From: Alligator mississippiensis | Taxonomy: Eukaryota > Chordata > Crocodylia > Alligatoridae | DNA: 64,000 bases | Direction: 5' to 3' | NCBI RefSeq assembly: GCF_030867095.1 | Contig: NC_081824.1 | Coordinates: 143,993,433-144,057,432 of the forward strand | Part shown: positions 59,056 to 64,000 of the stretch, piece by piece | Numbering within the stretch: the first letter of the stretch is position 1 | How the letters are laid out: every line of letters starts with the position of its first letter | Notes under the pieces: model-generated | Database searches by the model: none | Told to the model about the DNA's origin: nothing | What the model saw: the letters and a program-made list of their open reading frames with translations, nothing else | Translations under genes and position numbers: made by a program

Positions 59056-59290
59056 AATCACTATCCATGGAAATTTTCAAGAGCAGGTTACACAAAGCCC
59101 TTGGGTCAGAAGCGATATTAGACCAACTAAATAGTGGCAAAAAAATTCCTTTCTTTGCAAGAAAAGGTTCTTTGGGTAAATCTGATATTTTTTATTAAAC
59201 CAACTTTGCGAGAGCAGGTTAGACATTTGAGCTCGAGGCTGGACTACTTGACTTCCTGGGGTCCCTTCTAGGTTTACTTTTCTATGATCC
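59056..59290 (+). mobile_element. CR1 3' end interrupted by a short repeat
   Basis: ATCCATGGAAATTTTCAAGA belongs to the CR1 tail, which resumes at 59211 and ends GGGGTCCCTTCTAGGTTTAC then CTATGATCC. The interruption at 59091-59210 is flanked by AGAGCAGGTTA copies. Confidence 0.8.
59091..59210. repeat. Penelope-like repeat nested in CR1
   Basis: It holds two partial family units (ATATTAGACCAACTAAATAGT and ATTTTTTATTAAACCAACT region, GGTTCTTTGGGTAAATC). The flanking AGAGCAGGTTA at 59080-59090 and 59211-59221 looks like an 11-bp target duplication. Confidence 0.65.
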
Positions 59291-59474
59291 TAATAAGAAA
59301 CAGGAAAGGCTCCTGGGTGGAAGGTGCCCTTATGTGGCACGTTTCTGAAGCTGTCCTCAAAAAAGATTCTGCTGTTTATTGGGCAGAGGATTCCTCGCGC
59401 GCACGCTCACGCTGATCTCTTGTTCTAGTTGCCACAGCCTGGGAGCCCAAGAAGCAAGACGTAGTTAGCCCTAT

Positions 59475-59610
59475 TAGTCTCAAGTCAATCAGAAGGTAGG
59501 GTAGATATGCACCTTTATAGATTAAATAAACTAGAGAGAGAGAGAGCACAAGCTTTCCTCAGCTAAAGCTCATTTTATTAGATGAAGTGGTGCAGAAAGT
59601 ATAAAGAGGG
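59475..59610 (-). repeat. Penelope-like repeat with hammerhead-type core, second family (copy D)
   Basis: The minus strand reads TCAT, CTAATAA (59581-59575), hairpin ATGAGCT-TT-AGCTGAG, an intact GAAA (59557-59554), GCTT, then GTGCTC. The tail is TTTAATCTATAAAGGTGCA. The commoner amniote form of this repeat has CTGATGA and an AGTGAGCT..AGCTCAC stem. Confidence 0.6.
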
Positions 59611-62600
59611 GAGAGAAATTGTATTCAGACGGATCAAAACACTACAAAGAAGTGTGTGTATATCACATGCTAAAACTGGACCTTAAATAGGCAGGGTTGG
59701 GTGAGGACTTAAAAAATGCACAACAAAATCCATTCAACGACTCCTCTCACAAAAGTGGCTAATCTCAGGGGTCCAAATCTTAAGGGTTTCTTCTCCAAGC
59801 ACATGCTACTCTGGGAATTGACCTGGCTACTTGTCCAAGTTTCTCCCAAAGCCACCTCCCCAGAGACAGCTGCATTGTTGTACTAGCTGTCTTTTAGGTG
59901 GTCCATCACTTGGATTAAGGCAATTCCATAATTATTAAGTAGCGATTCTTGTAGTGATTCCATAATTATTCAGGAGTGACTTCTGCTCTGGTTTTCAGGC
60001 CCTTTGCCCTGCTTTTTAGATGTCTGTGTGTAAGAAACATGACATCTTTTTAGATGTCTGTTTGTAATACATCTTTCTTTGTCCTAGTAGTATTTTCACT
60101 GTTTTGTGTCTTATTTGCCAAGTTCTATAACAATTATTATTTTGATTTAATCTTAATTGGGGAGTACTGTATACATAAAATGATTTTGTTGGTAAATACA
60201 TACAATTCTCACGTACCAAACATTACAGTATAAATTAAAATGAACATAGAGGAACAAAGGAGTACTGAGACATGAGATTTTGTATATTGCAAGCTTTACT
60301 TCTTTCTTCTAAGGAGTCACAAGGGATGTTGCAAGAGATTACATTCACATGCTAAGAAATTATAGGACAAAAGAACTCAAGAGTTGCAAATCACCACATA
60401 TCCTGTGCATCCCTTTGGTCAGAAGTTTTCTTAGTGCTGTGATAAATCAGAAAAAAAATCCCAGAGTCCACTTCCATTCTAATAACAAATCATAAACACT
60501 AAGCATGATTATTCATTATAGTACTTTATATGGCGTTGAATGCTCTGGGCTGAGTTTCAAACACCCTTCATTAATGCACTTGCAGAATCTGTGGACAGAC
60601 TGGGTTCCACAGGCAAAACAACTTTATTTGCATGAACTGACTACTTAGGTTCATATTCAAAGTTACATTCTTACGGGCGGGGGGGGAGGTTCAGGTGATA
60701 TTATCCTCCCATTTACAGAGTTGGGGGGAAATAAAAATAGCCTTTTGCCTACCCTACCTACAGATGTTCAGTTTCTCCTGGGAGAGTCACTTCTCTCCCC
60801 ATAGAAATCACAAGTGTATGGTCACTCGTGATTTTTCTTCCTGAACAAAAATGGCTGCTTTGGGAGAAAAATAACTTGGGAGCAACCAAAGTGTAATGGC
60901 TTCTGGGAGAACATCTCTTGGGAGACTGAACGTATGTACAGTATCTGTCCAAGAGAAGCCACAAAGCTTCTGGAATCCCTGCGAGCTCTGCTCTCTGCCC
61001 ATTCCCTACCCTCACATGGGGTCCAGGGAGATGACATGTCGATCCCAGCCAAGCAAGGAGCAGAACACATCTACTGAGTGTTTTGGGCTGGAAAAGCCTA
61101 ACACCAAAGCACTTAGCGGGTATAGTCTACAGTACTCCCAGCTTTTTCAGTCACAGCCAACCCCATCTCCTCCCACTGACCCAGCAGCCCCATTGCTGTT
61201 GTCATTGATCCAGCAAATCTCCCAACCTCCCTTCACTCACCCAACAACCCCTGCCCTCCCGGGCCCCTGTCACTGGCCTGCCCTAGTCTAGGGCCTCCAC
61301 ACAGGCCAATGTCAGCGCTGCAGGCTCACTGCTGATAAGCTCAAACATCAGTAGTACAGGGCTCTCCACCAAGTTTTTCTACTGGGAGAATTCTCCCAGA
61401 TCATTTGGACATATGTACATGGTCTTTCTCGCTTCCTCTTTGCACAGGAACAAATTAATTGTCTTACTGGATTGCAACAGTGCTCTATTTAGTATTTTGT
61501 CTCTACCATCCAGGAGGTTACAGTAAGTTTAATCCAATGGTAAAAGAAACAGAGGCCTCTGGAGCTTCTTCTGTTGCTCACTCCCCTGCCATTACTGATA
61601 GCGGCACCAAGCAGCCACATGAGAACATTCACTACCCCAATCAGTACTGAAATCTTTGCCAAATTTCCCAGACGGACTGTATAGACATAGAAGCCAAATT
61701 ATCTGCTCAGCTTCAGGGCTGCCATAAACTAATGTATGCTTCTTGAATTGAAGCTGTCCACTAATATTTTAATGTCATGATATTGATAGGAATTTATTTT
61801 GATTATTGAACAGTTTGTGTGCAGAGGATATGGTTTTGGTGAAGATGTAAAAAGTAAAAGAGAATAGAGAGCTATCCTGAAGTACTACTCTCTTAAGACT
61901 TTCCATTAAATATTTATAACTGGATGCTGAGAGAGAGATGAGAAAACTGGGAAGAAATAAGTCAATAACTGTAAATCCAATATACTGCAATCCTTAAAAG
62001 GTGGGAGAAGTATACAGCTCTTAAAGTAGACTGTTACTTCAATAATGTCAACTTCTGTAGTGGAAGCCTAGCTAGAAATAAATAGCTAATCGTAGGGACT
62101 TTTTCCCCCTTTAAAGTAATCATTTATGTAGCAAAAATTCTATCCATCTTTTATTTATAGTTGGTGATCATTTAGGCTATTTTCTTGCAGCTTATTTGGG
62201 TCAATTCAAAATGCCATCTTAAAACTGGTGTTCCAAGATGCAAATTGACAAGCATGTCTGAATATGCAGGAACAGCAGATTATTTTTTGATGTAAGTTTA
62301 TGTAATTTCTATTTGGTTTCAAGACTTAATTTAAATAGGTGCTGCCTAAAAGTTATTATTCATTTTAAAATTACTCAATTTTTCAGTACTCTATGCTCAC
62401 TGTGAAATTACAAGCCTTTAAAACATAAAATGAAACTGTAATCTGTTTACTACCAGGTGTTTTTTTATTGCCCTAGAATCCTCCAAGCTGTTTTAACAGC
62501 ATGAAAGATTTTTACTGTTCTGTTTTTGTGTCTTATTTAATTAACAACAATAATTCCTCAATGCGTCTGTAATGTTTATTAGGTGAAATTCATCCAGGCT

Positions 62601-63689
62601 TTAATGCAATTTATATCAATGTAATTGTAGCAGAGATGATTTATACTAATTGTTTTCAGAGTGCTTTACAAAGAATAGAAACACTTTTTAAATTGATGTG
62701 TTATCACCCATTTACATTATGATCATGAAAACAATACAAGCCATTTACTTTGGCACTTCTGCATTTGGAATGCCATAGGAGTTGACATCCTTTACTAGGT
62801 CCTTAACAAAAGATTATTGAGTAAGGTTTCTCTTTGACTTAAATGTGCTTGTTTCAAAGAAGAGACCTGATAGAAATCATAGTTAGCTATTCTTTCTGAC
62901 TCTCAAGTTTACTGAGGGCCATGCCTGCTACCTTTATTCAGTTTGAGTAGTACCCTAAATATACAAGTAGCCCCATTGATTCCAGGGAAATTATCCATAG
63001 AATAGCATACCATTCAACAGGAGCAAGGAGGTGATGGTAGAAATGTTCCCTATCTCAATAAAAATAAATGTATGACTACATATAATTTACATAATAGTGA
63101 TTGAAATAAGAGCCCAAATGAATGCAAATGTCCTTGTTTCCCATCCTGTGAGTACTCAAAATTCACTGTCTGTAATGGTTCTCCATCTGTCTGGATGCCC
63201 TTGTTTTGTTTGTGCTATGAACCAGATTTTGACACACCCACTATTTTTTACAGCTACACCCAAATATTAAGCATTGGTGGTTCTCCTAATTCTGGATCAA
63301 GAGGACACTTAAAGGTAATTAGCACTCAAATGGATGATTAGAGTGATAACTAGGACTTCTAACTGCCTGCCTGCAGAGGAGGACAGTAGATGGGCACAGA
63401 TGTATGTCACAGAAGTTTCTAAATCAGGCAAAATCTCATTGATTCTTGACACTCACAAAATACAACTATATGACTATTAGAAACACCCCTGGTCTGGTTA
63501 TATATGGCAGTTCGTACTTAAATGTCAGTGTTATCTGAGCCAGAACAGCACTACCTGTCAGTATTTCTCTTATTGACTGCAGAATTAGGCCTATGTTGTA
63601 TGCAAATCTTTTATTGGTGGTTTTATTTTAATAATGGCAAGTTGGTAGGCATTGCTATTGCAGTTAACATAAACTATTTAACTGTTTAC
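59611..63689. other. Upstream intergenic, no gene recognised
   Basis: AT-rich sequence upstream of the RNASET2 promoter. Short open frames (up to 131 codons at 60896-61291) have no recognisable domain. No exon with convincing splice sites and homology was found. Confidence 0.5.
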
Positions 63690-64000
63690 TAGGGGTGCAC
63701 TGATAGAGATTTTGGGGGCTGACATCCGATATTTAAAGAGGCCTAGACTAGGCAAATACCAATAGCCGATATTTAAGGAAGCATATCCGCCGATACTGAT
63801 CTGATATCCAATACAGCTGTCATCAGGTGGTAAGTCTGGTGTGGTGGAAGGGAAGTGGGGAGGGAAGGGGCGTGGGGGGTAGATCAGTGCATCCAGGCAG
63901 GCAGCTCTCGCCACTCTCTTGCACCCCAGGAGGGCAGGGGTAGGGAGGGGTGTGCCCCTGGATCTGCGCGGCACAGAGCGGGTGGCAGCTGCAGGGTGGA
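63690..64000 (+). mobile_element. hAT-like element, truncated by window end
   Basis: It starts TAGGGGTGCACTGATA, the same terminus as the element ending at 45851. It is followed by repeated CCGATATTTAA(A/G)GA motifs and a GC-rich segment that runs off the window. Confidence 0.6.

Noticed and set aside
1..64000. CRISPR array, prokaryotic operon or phage
   Set aside because: No regularly spaced direct repeats, no dense coding, and spliced vertebrate exons throughout.
59611..64000. Exons of the gene expected next to RNASET2 in other vertebrates (CEP43)
   Set aside because: Looked for plus-strand exons with conserved protein sequence and found none. In human that neighbour lies tens of kilobases away.

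Overview
The window is vertebrate nuclear DNA, most likely from a crocodilian (a turtle is the main alternative). It has no compact gene array. One intron-rich gene is buried among CR1 LINEs, hAT-type MITEs, solo LTRs and a Ty3/Gypsy element, and no primate- or rodent-type SINEs are seen. The dominance of CR1 with long readable RT reading frames points to a non-avian sauropsid.

The one protein-coding gene I can support is RNASET2 (lysosomal/secreted RNase T2) on the minus strand. I assembled it by hand from nine coding exons between 55120 and 12648. They have consistent splice sites and phases and give a 253-residue protein, against about 256 in human. It has a signal peptide, both catalytic RNase T2 segments (TIHGLWP, and [10 protein letters not shown]) and all eight family cysteines. 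A CpG-rich block at about 57500-58460 is the likely promoter and contains a candidate non-coding exon 1 with its donor at 58198/58197. The gene occupies about 45 kb, and almost all of that is intron filled with repeats.

Layout. 1-12647 lies downstream of the gene: an hAT fragment, two long CR1 copies (1766-3540 and about 6695-9137), several CR1 tails, and the presumed 3' UTR. 12648-19257 holds the last four coding exons plus small hAT MITEs. 19258-37085 is the 17.8-kb intron 6, with a decayed non-CR1 LINE (20555-23250), a solo LTR (27051-27680), a CR1 tail, an internally deleted Gypsy element (29301-31607) and older CR1 relics. 37086-42326 holds three exons and foldback elements. 42327-50871 is intron 3, with GC-rich foldback elements, MIR-like SINEs, a second solo LTR (48433-49064) and an hAT MITE. 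50872-58460 holds exons 3 to 1 and a GC-rich minisatellite. 58461-64000 is upstream intergenic DNA.

The most interesting non-genic signal is a set of dispersed short repeats at about 52.7, 54.6, 58.6, 59.55 and 40.0 kb. Each carries the arrangement stem - CUGAUGA - hairpin - GAAA - GCUU - complementary stem. This is the layout of the minimal hammerhead ribozymes reported from Penelope-like retroelements. Repeat boundaries without target-site duplications are approximate. Splice sites, LTR ends and MITE ends with duplications were read base by base.
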